From the NCBI RefSeq assembly GCF_001044395.1, contig NZ_JANU01000001.1, positions 62,001 to 126,000 on the forward strand: a DNA stretch of 64,000 nucleotides, read 5' to 3'. A program made the translations under genes and the position numbers. The notes beneath the pieces were generated by a model that searched no databases, had not been told where the DNA came from, and saw only the letters and a list, made by a program, of their open reading frames with translations. This stretch comes from Caenimonas sp. SL110. Its GTDB lineage: Bacteria; Pseudomonadota; Gammaproteobacteria; Burkholderiales; Burkholderiaceae_C. Within the stretch, counting starts at the first letter, position 1; each line of letters starts with the position of its first letter. Shown piece by piece: positions 33,716 to 42,626 of the stretch.

Positions 33716-34514
33716 ACCACGCGATTTCGGCCTCATCATCGTCGGCGACGAAATCCTGTCGGGCAAGCGGGCCGACAAGCACATGCCCAAAGTCATCGAG
33801 CTGCTGGCCGCGCGCGGCCTTCAGCTGTCGTGGGCCGAATACGTGGGCGATTCGCCTGAGCGCATCACGGCAACGCTCAAGCGCGCGTTCTCATCCGGCG
33901 ATGTGGTGTTTTCTTGTGGCGGCATTGGCGCAACTCCCGACGACCACACACGGCAGTGTGCAGGCCGTGCATTGGGCGTGGAGCTTGAGCTTCACCCGCG
34001 CGCCGAAGCGCTGATCCGCGAACGCATGCAGGATACGGCGCGCGAGCAGGGCACGACCTATGAACCTGATCGCCCGGACAACATCCACCGCCTGAACATG
34101 GGTGTGTTCCCCAAAGGCGCTGCGATCATTCCCAATCCGTACAACAAGATCCCGGGCTTCACGGTGGGCGATGTTCACTTTGTCCCGGGGTTCCCGGTGA
34201 TGGCCTGGCCGATGATGGAGTGGGTGCTCGACACCCATTACCGCTCGCTCTTTCGCGAAAAGGCCTACGTCGAGAAGTCGGTGATCGTGTTCGGCGCGAT
34301 GGAAGCTTCGCTGACACCGCTGATGGAAGACATCGAGCGCCGCCATCCCGGCGTCAAGGTCTTCAGCCTGCCGAGCGTGGACCACCCCCAATACGGGCGC
34401 CACATCGATCTTGGCGTCAAGGGCGATCCCGGCCTGGTTGACGCCGCGTACCCCCATCTTCTCGAAGGCTTGAATGCATTCGGCGCCAAGCTGGGCCCCG
34501 AATTGGTGCGATAA
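33684..34514 (+). CDS. MoaB/CinA-type molybdopterin-binding domain protein
   Basis: 276 residues. The N-terminal ~170 residues form a MoCF_biosynth domain with [37 protein letters not shown] and [11 protein letters not shown]. This is usually annotated as competence/damage-inducible protein A, but the CinA deamidase domain is absent. Role unknown; domain relatives bind molybdopterin or act in nucleotide-derivative hydrolysis. It overlaps the preceding membrane-protein gene. Confidence 0.85.
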   Translation: MTSQQNTPQPEPRDFGLIIVGDEILSGKRADKHMPKVIELLAARGLQLSWAEYVGDSPERITATLKRAFSSGDVVFSCGGIGATPDDHTRQCAGRALGVELELHPRAEALIRERMQDTAREQGTTYEPDRPDNIHRLNMGVFPKGAAIIPNPYNKIPGFTVGDVHFVPGFPVMAWPMMEWVLDTHYRSLFREKAYVEKSVIVFGAMEASLTPLMEDIERRHPGVKVFSLPSVDHPQYGRHIDLGVKGDPGLVDAAYPHLLEGLNAFGAKLGPELVR

Positions 34515-34520
34515 CGGTCG

Positions 34521-34537
34521 CGCACCATACAAGTGCA
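34521..34537. promoter_or_regulatory. NtrC-like binding site 1 upstream of glnA
   Basis: The 17-base sequence CGCACCATACAAGTGCA fits the dyad TGCACYA-N3-TGGTGCA recognised by NtrC, with GCACC and GTGCA half-sites. It lies about 150 bases upstream of the sigma-54 promoter, the usual enhancer position. Confidence 0.75.
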
Positions 34538-34547
34538 TTATTGACTT

Positions 34548-34564
34548 CGCACAACAACAGTGCA
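34548..34564. promoter_or_regulatory. NtrC-like binding site 2 upstream of glnA
   Basis: A second 17-base dyad, CGCACAACAACAGTGCA, lies 27 bases from site 1 centre to centre, a little under three helical turns. Paired NtrC sites ~100-140 bases upstream of the promoter are the known glnA arrangement in enteric bacteria. Confidence 0.72.
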
Positions 34565-34656
34565 TTGCTCATCCAAAACCGCATCGCGCCTGTAGCGAAA
34601 AGCAGTCAAAGTCGGGGACAATCGCCCAGCTTTGCTCGCTGCGGCATGCACCAGCT

Positions 34657-34673
34657 TTGGCACAGAAACTGCA
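34657..34673 (+). promoter_or_regulatory. Sigma-54 promoter of glnA
   Basis: TTGGCACAGAAACTGCA matches the sigma-54 consensus, with GG at 34659-34660 and GC at 34671-34672 separated by exactly ten bases. Transcription should start near 34684. Together with the NtrC sites and downstream ntrB-ntrC, this predicts nitrogen-controlled expression of glnA. Confidence 0.82.
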
Positions 34674-34722
34674 TTCCCGTACCCCGATACGATTTGACAA
34701 CCACGCAACCAGGAGAACCTTG

Positions 34723-36141
34723 ATGGCAGCCAAGAACGTCGCAGACGTCATGAAGATGGTGAAGGAAAACGAAGTCAAATTCGTCGATTTCCGATTCACC
34801 GACACCCGCGGCAAAGAGCAACACGTGACCGTGCCGGTCTCGCACTTCGATGAAGACAAGTTTTCCGCGGGCCATGCGTTCGACGGTTCGTCCATCGCCG
34901 GCTGGAAGGGCATCGAAGCCTCGGACATGCTGCTCATGCCGGACCCCAATACCGCCAACATCGACCCGTTTTTCGAAGAAACGACGCTGTTCCTGTCGTG
35001 CGACGTGCTCGAGCCGGGCGACGGCAAGGCGTATGACCGCGACCCGCGTTCCATCGCTCGCCGTGCAGAGGCCTACCTGAAGGCTTCGGGCCTGGGCGAT
35101 ACCGCCTACTTCGGACCGGAACCCGAATTCTTCATCTTCGATGACGTGCGCTGGGGCAATGACATGTCCGGCTCGTTCTTCAAGGTCGATGACTACGAAG
35201 CACCGTGGAACACCGGCAAGAAGCTCGAAGGCGGCAACAAGGGCCATCGCCCGACCGTCAAGGGCGGCTACTTCCCGGTTCCCCCGGTTGACAGCACGCA
35301 AGACCTGCGCGCCGAGATCTCCCTGATCCTCGAATCGCTGGGCATCCCGGTCGAAGTGTTCCACCACGAAGTGGCGGGCGCCGGCCAGAACGAGATCGGC
35401 ACCAAGTTCTCCACGCTCGTGCAGCGCGCCGACTGGACGATCCTGCTCAAGTACGTGGTGCACAACGTCGCCAACGCCTATGGCAAGACCGCGACCTTCA
35501 TGCCCAAGCCGATCGTCGGCGACAACGGCTCCGGCATGCACGTTCACCAGTCGATCTGGAAAGACGGCAAGAACCTGTTCGCAGGCGACGGCTATGCAGG
35601 CCTGTCCGACTTCGCGCTGTACTACATCGGCGGCATCATCAAGCACGCCCGTGCGCTGAACGCGATCACCAACCCCGGCACCAACAGCTACAAGCGCCTG
35701 GTGCCCGGCTTCGAAGCACCGGTCAAGCTGGCTTACTCGGCCAAGAACCGCTCGGCTTCGATCCGCATTCCGTACGTCGCCAGCCCGAAGGGCCGCCGCA
35801 TCGAAGCGCGCTTCCCTGATCCGTTGTGCAACCCGTACCTGGGCTTCGCGGCCCTGATGATGGCCGGCCTCGACGGCGTGGAAAACAAGATCCACCCGGG
35901 CGAAGCAGCCACCAAGGACCTCTACCACCTGCCGCCAGAAGAAGACGCGAAGATCCCGACCGTCTGCCACAGCCTGGACCAGGCGCTGGACTACCTGGAC
36001 ACGGGTCGCGGCTTCCTGACCAAGGGCGGTGTGTTCACCGACACCATGATCGATGCCTACATCGAGCTGAAGATGCAGGAAGTCACGCGCTTCCGCATGG
36101 CGACCCACCCGGTCGAATACGACATGTACTATTCGCTGTAA
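34723..36141 (+). CDS. glnA: Glutamine synthetase type I
   Basis: 472 residues from ATG 34723, behind the ribosome-binding site AGGAGA at 34711. GlnA makes glutamine from glutamate, ammonia and ATP. Conserved elements include [36 protein letters not shown], the Asn-Arg catalytic region with RSASIRIPY, and the adenylylation-site loop near the end ([10 protein letters not shown], Tyr). The adenylylation Tyr implies control by GlnE. Expression is predicted from the sigma-54 promoter upstream. Confidence 0.98.
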   Translation: MAAKNVADVMKMVKENEVKFVDFRFTDTRGKEQHVTVPVSHFDEDKFSAGHAFDGSSIAGWKGIEASDMLLMPDPNTANIDPFFEETTLFLSCDVLEPGDGKAYDRDPRSIARRAEAYLKASGLGDTAYFGPEPEFFIFDDVRWGNDMSGSFFKVDDYEAPWNTGKKLEGGNKGHRPTVKGGYFPVPPVDSTQDLRAEISLILESLGIPVEVFHHEVAGAGQNEIGTKFSTLVQRADWTILLKYVVHNVANAYGKTATFMPKPIVGDNGSGMHVHQSIWKDGKNLFAGDGYAGLSDFALYYIGGIIKHARALNAITNPGTNSYKRLVPGFEAPVKLAYSAKNRSASIRIPYVASPKGRRIEARFPDPLCNPYLGFAALMMAGLDGVENKIHPGEAATKDLYHLPPEEDAKIPTVCHSLDQALDYLDTGRGFLTKGGVFTDTMIDAYIELKMQEVTRFRMATHPVEYDMYYSL

Positions 36142-36163
36142 ATATTTACAGTCTGCAAGTATC

Positions 36164-36195
36164 CAAAGGCCCCTTTCGGGGCCTTTGCCGTTTCA
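36164..36195 (+). terminator. Terminator after glnA
   Basis: A perfect 10-base-pair stem (CAAAGGCCCC / GGGGCCTTTG) with loop TTTC occupies 36164-36187, 22 bases after the glnA stop, followed by a short T-rich stretch. It separates glnA from the gene at 36318. Confidence 0.85.
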
Positions 36196-36252
36196 TGATC
36201 GAGACAAAAGCCTCGGTCGTTTTGCATTTGTCCTTGTGAATCAAGGCCTTAA

Positions 36253-36281
36253 TTGGCATTTGTGATGAGTTGCGCGATACT
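36253..36281 (+). promoter_or_regulatory. Sigma-70 promoter upstream of the DUF4124 gene
   Basis: TTGGCA at 36253-36258 and GATACT at 36276-36281 are separated by 17 bases, a good sigma-70 match. The ATG at 36318 lies about 30 bases downstream of the expected start point. Confidence 0.6.
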
Positions 36282-36317
36282 GAAAGGCCATACCCGGCAC
36301 TCGTGCCAGGAGCAGTC

Positions 36318-36857
36318 ATGAAGCGAAGTTCCCTGATTCCACTTGAAGTTGCCAGGCTTGCCGCGATGGTTGCCGTCGCCGCTGTCGGCGCGGTTGCGGC
36401 AACCGGCCTCCACGCGCAGACCATTTATCGTTGCTCGGGCAACGTGTACACCAACGACATCGCAGAAGCCAAGGCCAAGAACTGCAAGACCATGGAAGGC
36501 GGCAACATCACCGTTGTCCAGGGCACACGGGTCAACGGCAGCAACGCCGCATCGGCGCCGGTTCGCGTGGCGGCCGTACAGCAATCATCGGGCGGCCCCA
36601 ACTCCCGCGTCGGTGAGGGCGAGCAACGCGCTCGCGACTCCGATGCCCGCGCCATCCTCGAATCCGAACTGAAAAAGGCCGAGAGCCGCCAGATCGAACT
36701 GGTCAAGGAATACAACAACGGCGAGCCCGAGAAGCAGGGGCCCGAACATCGCAACTACCAGAAGTACCTCGACCGCGTCGCCGAACTGAAGGCGAGCATC
36801 GCGCGCAACGAGAGCGACATCGCGGGCATCCGCCGCGAGCTGACCCGAGTCAAGTAG
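36318..36857 (+). CDS. DUF4124-domain protein
   Basis: 179 residues with an N-terminal hydrophobic segment ending near GLHAQ (signal peptide). A short DUF4124 domain follows (IYRCSGNVYTNDIAEAKAKN). The C-terminal half is a charged coiled coil (ILESELKKAESRQIELVKEY). The start follows AGGAGCAG. This family is common between glnA and ntrB in Burkholderiales, as I recall; its role is unknown, probably periplasmic. Confidence 0.8.
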   Translation: MKRSSLIPLEVARLAAMVAVAAVGAVAATGLHAQTIYRCSGNVYTNDIAEAKAKNCKTMEGGNITVVQGTRVNGSNAASAPVRVAAVQQSSGGPNSRVGEGEQRARDSDARAILESELKKAESRQIELVKEYNNGEPEKQGPEHRNYQKYLDRVAELKASIARNESDIAGIRRELTRVK

Positions 36858-36885
36858 CGTCACACACTTCAGTGACAATCGGGGC

Positions 36886-37956
36886 TTGACCCCGAAAGAA
36901 AACCTCACATCCCGCTTCCAGTCGCTAGACCTGCTGGCGACGCTGGTTGCCGTCGTCGATGAGCACGGCGGCGTCCTGTTTGCCAACTCGGCCCTCGAAG
37001 ACGCGCTCGGCATATCGCGCCGTGCCATCGAAGGCTCTGACCTCACACTTTGCTTTACTGAGCCGCACTTGCTGCGCAATGCGTTGCTAGGCGCGAGCAG
37101 CAATGAATTTGCGGCGTTGCGTTACGACACCTGGCTCGTGCGTCAAGGCTACGATCCAGTGCCGGTGCATGTGGTTCTTGCCCAGACGGAGCGCGAGCAC
37201 GAGTTCGTGGTGGAGCTGCTTCCGCTGGAAGCGCAGGCCAAGCAGGACCGCGAAGAGCGGCTGATCGACCAGGCGCAGGCCAACAAGGAATTGATCCGCA
37301 ACCTCGCGCACGAGATCAAGAACCCGCTGGGCGGCATTCGCGGCGCTGCGCAGTTGCTTGAAATGGAGATCGACTCCAAGGACCTCAAGGAATACACCCG
37401 CGTCATCATCCATGAGGCCGACCGGCTCCAGACACTGGTCGATCGCCTGCTCGCGCCGCACCGCAGGCCGCATGTGGTGGGCGATGTGAACATCCACGAA
37501 GTCTGCGAACGGGTGCGCTCATTGATCCTGGCGGAGTTTCCACGCGGACTGAAGTTCGTGCGCGAGTACGACACCTCGATCCCGGAGTTTCGCGGCGACC
37601 GCGAGCAGTTGATACAGGCCGTGTTGAACATCGCGCACAACGCCTGTCAGGCGCTTGCAGATCGCATTGCCGCAGGCGATGCGCAACTCACTTTCAGGAC
37701 GCGAATTTCCAGGCAGGTGACTTTCGGCAAGCAGCGCTACCGACTGGCATTGGAATTGCATGTCATCGATAACGGGCCCGGTGTACCGGAGTCGATCAGG
37801 GACCGCATTTTCTTTCCGCTCGTATCGGGAAGGGAAGGCGGTTCGGGACTGGGGCTCACGTTGGCGCAAACCTTCGTGCAGCAGCACCACGGCCTGATCG
37901 AGTGCGATAGCGTGCCGGGGAAGACGGACTTCAAGATCCTGATTCCCTTGCCCTGA
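36886..37956 (+). CDS. ntrB: NtrB (GlnL), nitrogen-regulation sensor kinase
   Basis: 356 residues. A PAS-like N-terminal part (TLVAVVDEHGGVLFANSALE) is followed by the H-box NLAHEIKNPLGGIRGAAQLL, the N-box region with NIAHNACQALADR, and the G2 box GSGLGLTLAQTF. NtrB phosphorylates or dephosphorylates NtrC under PII control. The start is TTG at 36886; GACAAT ends six bases before it, so a leaderless transcript is possible. ntrC follows 40 bases downstream. Confidence 0.95.
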   Translation: MTPKENLTSRFQSLDLLATLVAVVDEHGGVLFANSALEDALGISRRAIEGSDLTLCFTEPHLLRNALLGASSNEFAALRYDTWLVRQGYDPVPVHVVLAQTEREHEFVVELLPLEAQAKQDREERLIDQAQANKELIRNLAHEIKNPLGGIRGAAQLLEMEIDSKDLKEYTRVIIHEADRLQTLVDRLLAPHRRPHVVGDVNIHEVCERVRSLILAEFPRGLKFVREYDTSIPEFRGDREQLIQAVLNIAHNACQALADRIAAGDAQLTFRTRISRQVTFGKQRYRLALELHVIDNGPGVPESIRDRIFFPLVSGREGGSGLGLTLAQTFVQQHHGLIECDSVPGKTDFKILIPLP

Positions 37957-37996
37957 CAAAAGATGACAGTGACGACCTGAGGCAACGAGAAAATAC

Positions 37997-39502
37997 ATGA
38001 AGCCGATCTGGATAGTTGACGATGACCAGTCCATTCGCTTCGTGCTTGAAAAAGCGCTGTTGCGGGAGGACCTTCCCACGCGAAGTTTCACCAACCCGCG
38101 TGAAGTCCTTCAGGCACTGGATTCCGGCGAAGACGACGACTGCCCGCAAGTGCTGGTGAGCGACATCCGCATGCCGGGTGGTTCGGGACTGGAGCTTCTG
38201 ACCAAGGTCAAGGAAAAGCATCCCGGCCTGCCCGTCATCATCATGACGGCGTTCTCTGATCTGGACAGTGCAGTCTCGGCATTCCAGGGCGGCGCCTTCG
38301 AATACCTGCCCAAGCCTTTCGACCTGCCCAAGGCGGTCGAGCTGATCCGCCGCGCTGTCGAAGAAAGCCAGCGCGAGGAGGTGGCCGAAGAGCGCATGGT
38401 GGCAGCGCCTGAAATGCTCGGCCAGGCGTCTGCGATGCAGGACGTGTTCCGTGCGATCGGGCGTCTCTCGCAAAGCAATGTGACGGTGATGATCACGGGT
38501 GAATCGGGAACCGGCAAGGAACTGGTCGCCCGCGCATTGCACAAGCATTCGCCTCGCGCCGGCGGCCCCTTTGTTGCCATCAACACCGCGGCCATCCCCA
38601 AGGACTTGCTGGAAAGCGAGCTCTTCGGCCATGAGCGCGGCGCCTTCACCGGCGCGCAAACCATGCGCCGTGGGCGGTTCGAGCAGGCCGAAGGCGGCAC
38701 GCTCTTTCTCGATGAAATCGGCGACATGCCGTTCGACTTGCAGACCCGTCTTTTGCGCGTGTTGTCCGACGGGCACTTCTATCGCGTGGGCGGACACAAC
38801 GCCGTGAAGGCCAATGTGCGGGTGATCGCAGCGACCCACCAGGACCTGGAGCAGCGCGTGAAAGAGGGCGCCTTCCGCGAGGACCTGTTCCACCGGCTCA
38901 ACGTGATCCGCCTGCGATTGCCTGCCCTGCGCGAGCGAATCGAGGACATCACGATGCTGGCGAGGCATTTCCTGCAGGTGAGCGCCAAGCAGCTGGGCGT
39001 GGAGCCCAAGCGGATATCGGACGCGGCACTCGTGCGCCTGTCGACGTTCGGTTTTCCCGGCAATGTGCGGCAACTGGAAAACATCTGCCATTGGCTCACC
39101 GTGATGGCGCCGGCCCAGGTGATCGAGCCCAAGGACCTGCCGCCTGAAGTCATGCAGGTCACGAGCGACGCTCATGTTGCGCCTCGCGGGGCGCTCAGTG
39201 CGAACGATTCAGCGGCGGCGTCGGCAACTGAGGTTGCACCGCAACCGGCGGGTGTTTCTGTCGCACCCGTCCCGGTGAACGGCAGCGCAGGAAGCTGGGA
39301 GTCGGGCCTTGAAGCAGAAGCGCTTGAACTGCTGGTGAGCGGCCGTCACGACGTGTGGGAAGAACTCACCAAGCGTTTTGAATCGAAGTTGATTCTTACG
39401 GCGCTGGCCAATACGCGGGGCCGAAGGATTGAGGCGGCGCAGAAATTGGGGATTGGGCGCAATACGATCACGCGCAAGATTCAGGAGCTGGGGCTGGAGT
39501 AA
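37997..39502 (+). CDS. ntrC: NtrC (GlnG), sigma-54-dependent response regulator
   Basis: 501 residues. The receiver domain carries the phospho-acceptor Asp in VLVSDIRMPGGSG. The AAA+ domain has Walker A GESGTGKELV and the sigma-54 contact loop ERGAFTGAQ, plus Walker B TLFLDEIGDMP. The C-terminal Fis-type helix-turn-helix ends RRIEAAQKLGIGRNTITRKI. It activates sigma-54 promoters such as that of glnA upstream. A linker at ~400-430 is Ala/Pro-rich and longer than in enteric NtrC. Confidence 0.97.
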   Translation: MKPIWIVDDDQSIRFVLEKALLREDLPTRSFTNPREVLQALDSGEDDDCPQVLVSDIRMPGGSGLELLTKVKEKHPGLPVIIMTAFSDLDSAVSAFQGGAFEYLPKPFDLPKAVELIRRAVEESQREEVAEERMVAAPEMLGQASAMQDVFRAIGRLSQSNVTVMITGESGTGKELVARALHKHSPRAGGPFVAINTAAIPKDLLESELFGHERGAFTGAQTMRRGRFEQAEGGTLFLDEIGDMPFDLQTRLLRVLSDGHFYRVGGHNAVKANVRVIAATHQDLEQRVKEGAFREDLFHRLNVIRLRLPALRERIEDITMLARHFLQVSAKQLGVEPKRISDAALVRLSTFGFPGNVRQLENICHWLTVMAPAQVIEPKDLPPEVMQVTSDAHVAPRGALSANDSAAASATEVAPQPAGVSVAPVPVNGSAGSWESGLEAEALELLVSGRHDVWEELTKRFESKLILTALANTRGRRIEAAQKLGIGRNTITRKIQELGLE

Positions 39503-39506
39503 AGCG

Positions 39507-39619
39507 GGCTGTCATGCCGGACTCGATCCGGCATCCACCGCGCAGCGGCTACGGCAGTCGAAAGACATGGATTGCGGTGGATTCGAAGATCCCTTCGGTC
39601 TCGGCCCGCGATGACAGCC
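39507..39619. repeat. Palindromic intergenic element, copy 1 (113 bases)
   Basis: It has terminal inverted repeats GGCTGTCAT and ATGACAGCC, and near the left end the stem GCCGGA...TCCGGC. It fills the space between the convergent ends of ntrC and xth, touching the xth stop. The left 30 bases recur at 50820 and 56018. The size resembles a miniature mobile element or REP-type repeat. Confidence 0.75.
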
Positions 39620-40396
39620 TCAAATCTCCACCGTCACCGGCGCATGGTCACTCGGCTTTTCCCACTTGCGCGGAACCCGGTCGATCGCGCAGCTCTTGAC
39701 TTCGGGTTTGAGTGCTTCGCTCACCAAAATGTGGTCGATGCGCAGCCCGCGATTCTTCTGGTAGCCCAGCATCCGGTAATCCCACCAGCTGTAGCTTTTC
39801 TCGGGCTGCTCGAACATGCGGAAGCTGTCGTACAGGCCCATCTCGATCAGCTGCCGGAAGTGCGCGCGTTCTTCCACGGTGTGATGGATGGTGTCTTTCA
39901 ACCCGACCGGATCGAATGAATCCCTGTCCTCGGGTGCGATATTGAAGTCGCCCACCAGCATCAGCCTCGGGTGTTTCGCAAGCTCATCGCGCAGGTAGGC
40001 GTTCAGGCCACCCAGCCAGTTCATCTTGTACGCAAACTTCTCGGAGCCCGGTTCCTGGCCGTTGACGAAATAGCCGTTCACCACGCGCAACTCACCCTGG
40101 GGTGTATCGACGGACGCAGCGATGACCCGCGAATGTTCGTCATGAAACCCGACGATGTTCTTCACGACATCGCGCAGCGGATGACGGCTCAGGATCGCGA
40201 CGCCGTTGTATGTCTTCTGGCCGAACACCGCGCAGTGCGCATAGCCCGCATCGCGCAGCGCATCGTGCGGGAACTTGTCGTCAGTGAGCTTGAGTTCCTG
40301 CAGGCACAGCACGTCGACCGGGTTGGCCGCCGTCCAGTCCAGCACATGCTGCAGGCGGGCTGTCAGCGAATTCACGTTCCAGGTGGTGATCTTCAC
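39620..40396 (-). CDS. xth: Exodeoxyribonuclease III
   Basis: 258 residues from GTG at 40396. The fold motifs of the ExoIII/AP endonuclease family are present: the start KITTWNVNSL, LCLQELKLTDDKF (catalytic Glu), VNGYFVNGQ, LVGDFNIAPEDRD, and the end KPSDHAPVTVEI with the catalytic Asp-His pair. It repairs abasic sites and has 3'-5' exonuclease activity. It lies last in a same-strand run from DUF2069 through thyA and folA. Confidence 0.95.
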   Translation of the reverse strand: MKITTWNVNSLTARLQHVLDWTAANPVDVLCLQELKLTDDKFPHDALRDAGYAHCAVFGQKTYNGVAILSRHPLRDVVKNIVGFHDEHSRVIAASVDTPQGELRVVNGYFVNGQEPGSEKFAYKMNWLGGLNAYLRDELAKHPRLMLVGDFNIAPEDRDSFDPVGLKDTIHHTVEERAHFRQLIEMGLYDSFRMFEQPEKSYSWWDYRMLGYQKNRGLRIDHILVSEALKPEVKSCAIDRVPRKWEKPSDHAPVTVEI

Positions 40397-40403
40397 GGCA
40401 GCC

Positions 40404-40997
40404 TCAGATATGCAAGGCCGCCAGCGCGCCAATCGCCACACCGATCGCGCCCAATCCGAACATGCCCCACTCGAGCCACTTCTTGCGCGTGAGCAAGGCA
40501 ATCGCGGCCATGGCAATGGCAACTTGCAATGCAGTCGTCGCCTGAGCCCAGCGGTGGTGCTGGTGCATCTGCTCGTCACTGCGCTTGTCCCACTCTTTCG
40601 ACTCGGCCTCGATCTTCTCGGCGCCGGTCTGTATCTCTTTTTTCTCTTTCTCGTACCGGTCAATCTTGGCCTGGTACTTGTCCTTGTCGGCCTGGGCGGG
40701 CGCAAGGTCGCGCGAGATTTCGGCGAGCGACTGCTTGGTGCTCTTGGCCTGGAAGTAATTCCACTGGTTCGACGCCTCGGTTTTCTTGATCGCCGCGTTG
40801 TTCTTGTACAGGCCCGCATTGGCCTGCGTGGCACCACCCATGTACGCGAAGATTGCGCCTACCGTTGCGATGACTGCCGTGAACATCGCGATCTGGTTGA
40901 TCATTTTCCCGGTGCCTTCGCCGTGGGCTGCATGCTGCGTGGCGTGCTCGATCTCGTGGTCATGTGGACCGTGCACGTGAAATCCTGAACCGGACAT
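40404..40997 (-). CDS. DUF4337-family membrane protein
   Basis: 197 residues. A His-rich N-terminus precedes a membrane helix at ~33-58 (INQIAMFTAVIATVGAIFAY), a charged coiled coil (residues ~85-145), and two C-terminal hydrophobic segments (ALQVAIAMAAIALL; GMFGLGAIGVAIGALAAL). This is the DUF4337 layout. Function unknown. It sits between xth and folA on the same strand with small gaps. Confidence 0.8.
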   Translation of the reverse strand: MSGSGFHVHGPHDHEIEHATQHAAHGEGTGKMINQIAMFTAVIATVGAIFAYMGGATQANAGLYKNNAAIKKTEASNQWNYFQAKSTKQSLAEISRDLAPAQADKDKYQAKIDRYEKEKKEIQTGAEKIEAESKEWDKRSDEQMHQHHRWAQATTALQVAIAMAAIALLTRKKWLEWGMFGLGAIGVAIGALAALHI

Positions 40998-41009
40998 GGG
41001 CTATCTCTT

Positions 41010-41504
41010 TTAGGTGTTGTCGTTGTTGTGCAGGGTAACGAAGCTGTATGCAAGCCCGTTGACGGCCGTGTGCGACTCGCGGTGCACCTCTTGCCACTGG
41101 CTGCCGAGTTGCGGCGCGAACGCATCGCCTTCGTAGTCGGCGTCAATCTCGGTCACTTCAGCGGTGTGGGCCAGCGGCGCTGCCTGCGCGTAGATCTGGC
41201 CGCCGCCGATGATTGACACGCGGGGCTGGTCCTTGCACATTTCAATCGCCTGATCAAGTGACGAGGCCCTGCTCGCACCTTCGGCCTTCCAGTCGGACTG
41301 CCGCGTCACCACGATGTTGGTGCGCCCCGGCAGCGGACGAAACCGCGGCGGTATCGACTCCCAGGTCTTGCGCCCCATGATGACGGGTGCGCCCATGGTC
41401 AGCTGCTTGAAGTGCGTCATGTCCTCTGGCAAATGCCACGGCATGACGCCATCCTTGCCGATGACGCCGTTGCGCGATCGGGCGAAGATCAGTGCGATTT
41501 TCAT
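41010..41504 (-). CDS. folA: Dihydrofolate reductase
   Basis: 164 residues. DHFR landmarks: ALIFARSRNGVIGKDGVMPW (NADPH/substrate loop), MGRKTWESIPPRFRPLPGR, and RVSIIGGGQIYAQAAP. It reduces dihydrofolate produced by thymidylate synthase, encoded immediately upstream (13-base gap), so the pair forms the thymidylate cycle in one operon. Confidence 0.96.
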   Translation of the reverse strand: MKIALIFARSRNGVIGKDGVMPWHLPEDMTHFKQLTMGAPVIMGRKTWESIPPRFRPLPGRTNIVVTRQSDWKAEGASRASSLDQAIEMCKDQPRVSIIGGGQIYAQAAPLAHTAEVTEIDADYEGDAFAPQLGSQWQEVHRESHTAVNGLAYSFVTLHNNDNT

Positions 41505-41517
41505 CGGTGTGGAAATC

Positions 41518-42330
41518 CTAGATGGCGACCGGCGCCTTGATCGGTGCGTGACTGTCGTAGCCCGTCACCTCGAAGTCCTCGAACTCGTAGTCGAAGATCG
41601 ATGCGGGCTTGCGCTTGATGTTCAGCCTCGGGTAGGGGTAGGGCGTGCGCGACAGTTGCAGTTCGACCTGCTCGTGGTGATTGCTGTAGATGTGGCAATC
41701 GCCGCCGGTCCAGATGAAGTCACCGACGTCCAGGTCGCACTGCTGCGCCATCATGTGGGTGAGCAATGCATAGCTGGCAATGTTGAACGGCACACCCAGG
41801 AAGATGTCGGCGCTTCGCTGGTAGAGCTGGCAGGAGAGCTTCCCGTCGGCGACATAGAACTGGAAGAACGCATGGCAGGGCGCCAGCGCCATCTTTGGAA
41901 TGTCGGAAACATTCCAGGCGCTCACGATGATGCGGCGCGAATCCGGATTGGTCCTGATGGTCTTGACCGCCTCTGCAATCTGGTCCACATGCCCGCCATC
42001 GGGCGTCGGCCAGCTGCGCCATTGCACGCCGTACACCGGCCCGAGGTCGCCGTCTTCGCGCGCCCATTCGTTCCAGATGCTGACGCCGCGCTCTTTCAGC
42101 CAGTTGTTGTCGCTGGACCCCTTGAGGAACCACAGCAGTTCGTAAATGATGGATTTGAGGTGGACCTTCTTGGTCGTCACCAGCGGAAAGCCTTCGTTCA
42201 GGTCGAACCGCATCTGGTAGCCGAACACGCTGCGGGTACCGGTGCCGGTGCGGTCTGTCTTTGGCGTGCCATGCGCATAGACATGGCGCATGAAGTCCTC
42301 GTATTGGGAGCGGGCGGGGTAGCTAATCAT
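41518..42330 (-). CDS. thyA: Thymidylate synthase
   Basis: 270 residues from ATG 42330; a TTG nine codons upstream is a less likely alternative. The active-site Cys lies in [14 protein letters not shown], and further signatures are [34 protein letters not shown] and [14 protein letters not shown]. It converts dUMP to dTMP with methylene-tetrahydrofolate. folA follows on the same strand. Confidence 0.97.
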   Translation of the reverse strand: MISYPARSQYEDFMRHVYAHGTPKTDRTGTGTRSVFGYQMRFDLNEGFPLVTTKKVHLKSIIYELLWFLKGSSDNNWLKERGVSIWNEWAREDGDLGPVYGVQWRSWPTPDGGHVDQIAEAVKTIRTNPDSRRIIVSAWNVSDIPKMALAPCHAFFQFYVADGKLSCQLYQRSADIFLGVPFNIASYALLTHMMAQQCDLDVGDFIWTGGDCHIYSNHHEQVELQLSRTPYPYPRLNIKRKPASIFDYEFEDFEVTGYDSHAPIKAPVAI

Positions 42331-42365
42331 TTCTTGCGGGCCAATGCATAGGTTCAATCGACAAT

Positions 42366-42626
42366 TCAGAAGTTCCGGTACTTGGACAGCGGGAGGCCCT
42401 CGCGCGTGATTCGTTCGTTGTACGCATCAATCGCTGGTTTGCTCTCAAGCATCCAGCGCTCCCAGTATCTGCGCGTCAATTCGACCGCGAGCAATTCATT
42501 AACGGTTTCCGAAATGTCGATCTGCATTTCGCGAGCTGCTTCAAGAATTTTGGAGTTGAGCGAAAGCGTGATTGGCTTCATGGGCGCACCGTGAAACTCG
42601 AGCATTCGAATGTCCATCAATCCCAT
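42366..42626 (-). CDS. CcdA-family antitoxin, no toxin partner seen
   Basis: 86 residues. A ribbon-helix-helix-like start ([20 protein letters not shown]) leads to a C-terminal tail ending [17 protein letters not shown], typical of chromosomal CcdA-like proteins. I prefer the ATG at 42626 because GAGGAG lies just upstream; an internal ATG at 42581 gives a more typical 71-residue CcdA. The start overlaps the stop of the FAD-dehydrogenase gene, so translation is coupled. No ccdB follows: thyA starts 35 bases downstream. Confidence 0.75.
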   Translation of the reverse strand: MGLMDIRMLEFHGAPMKPITLSLNSKILEAAREMQIDISETVNELLAVELTRRYWERWMLESKPAIDAYNERITREGLPLSKYRNF

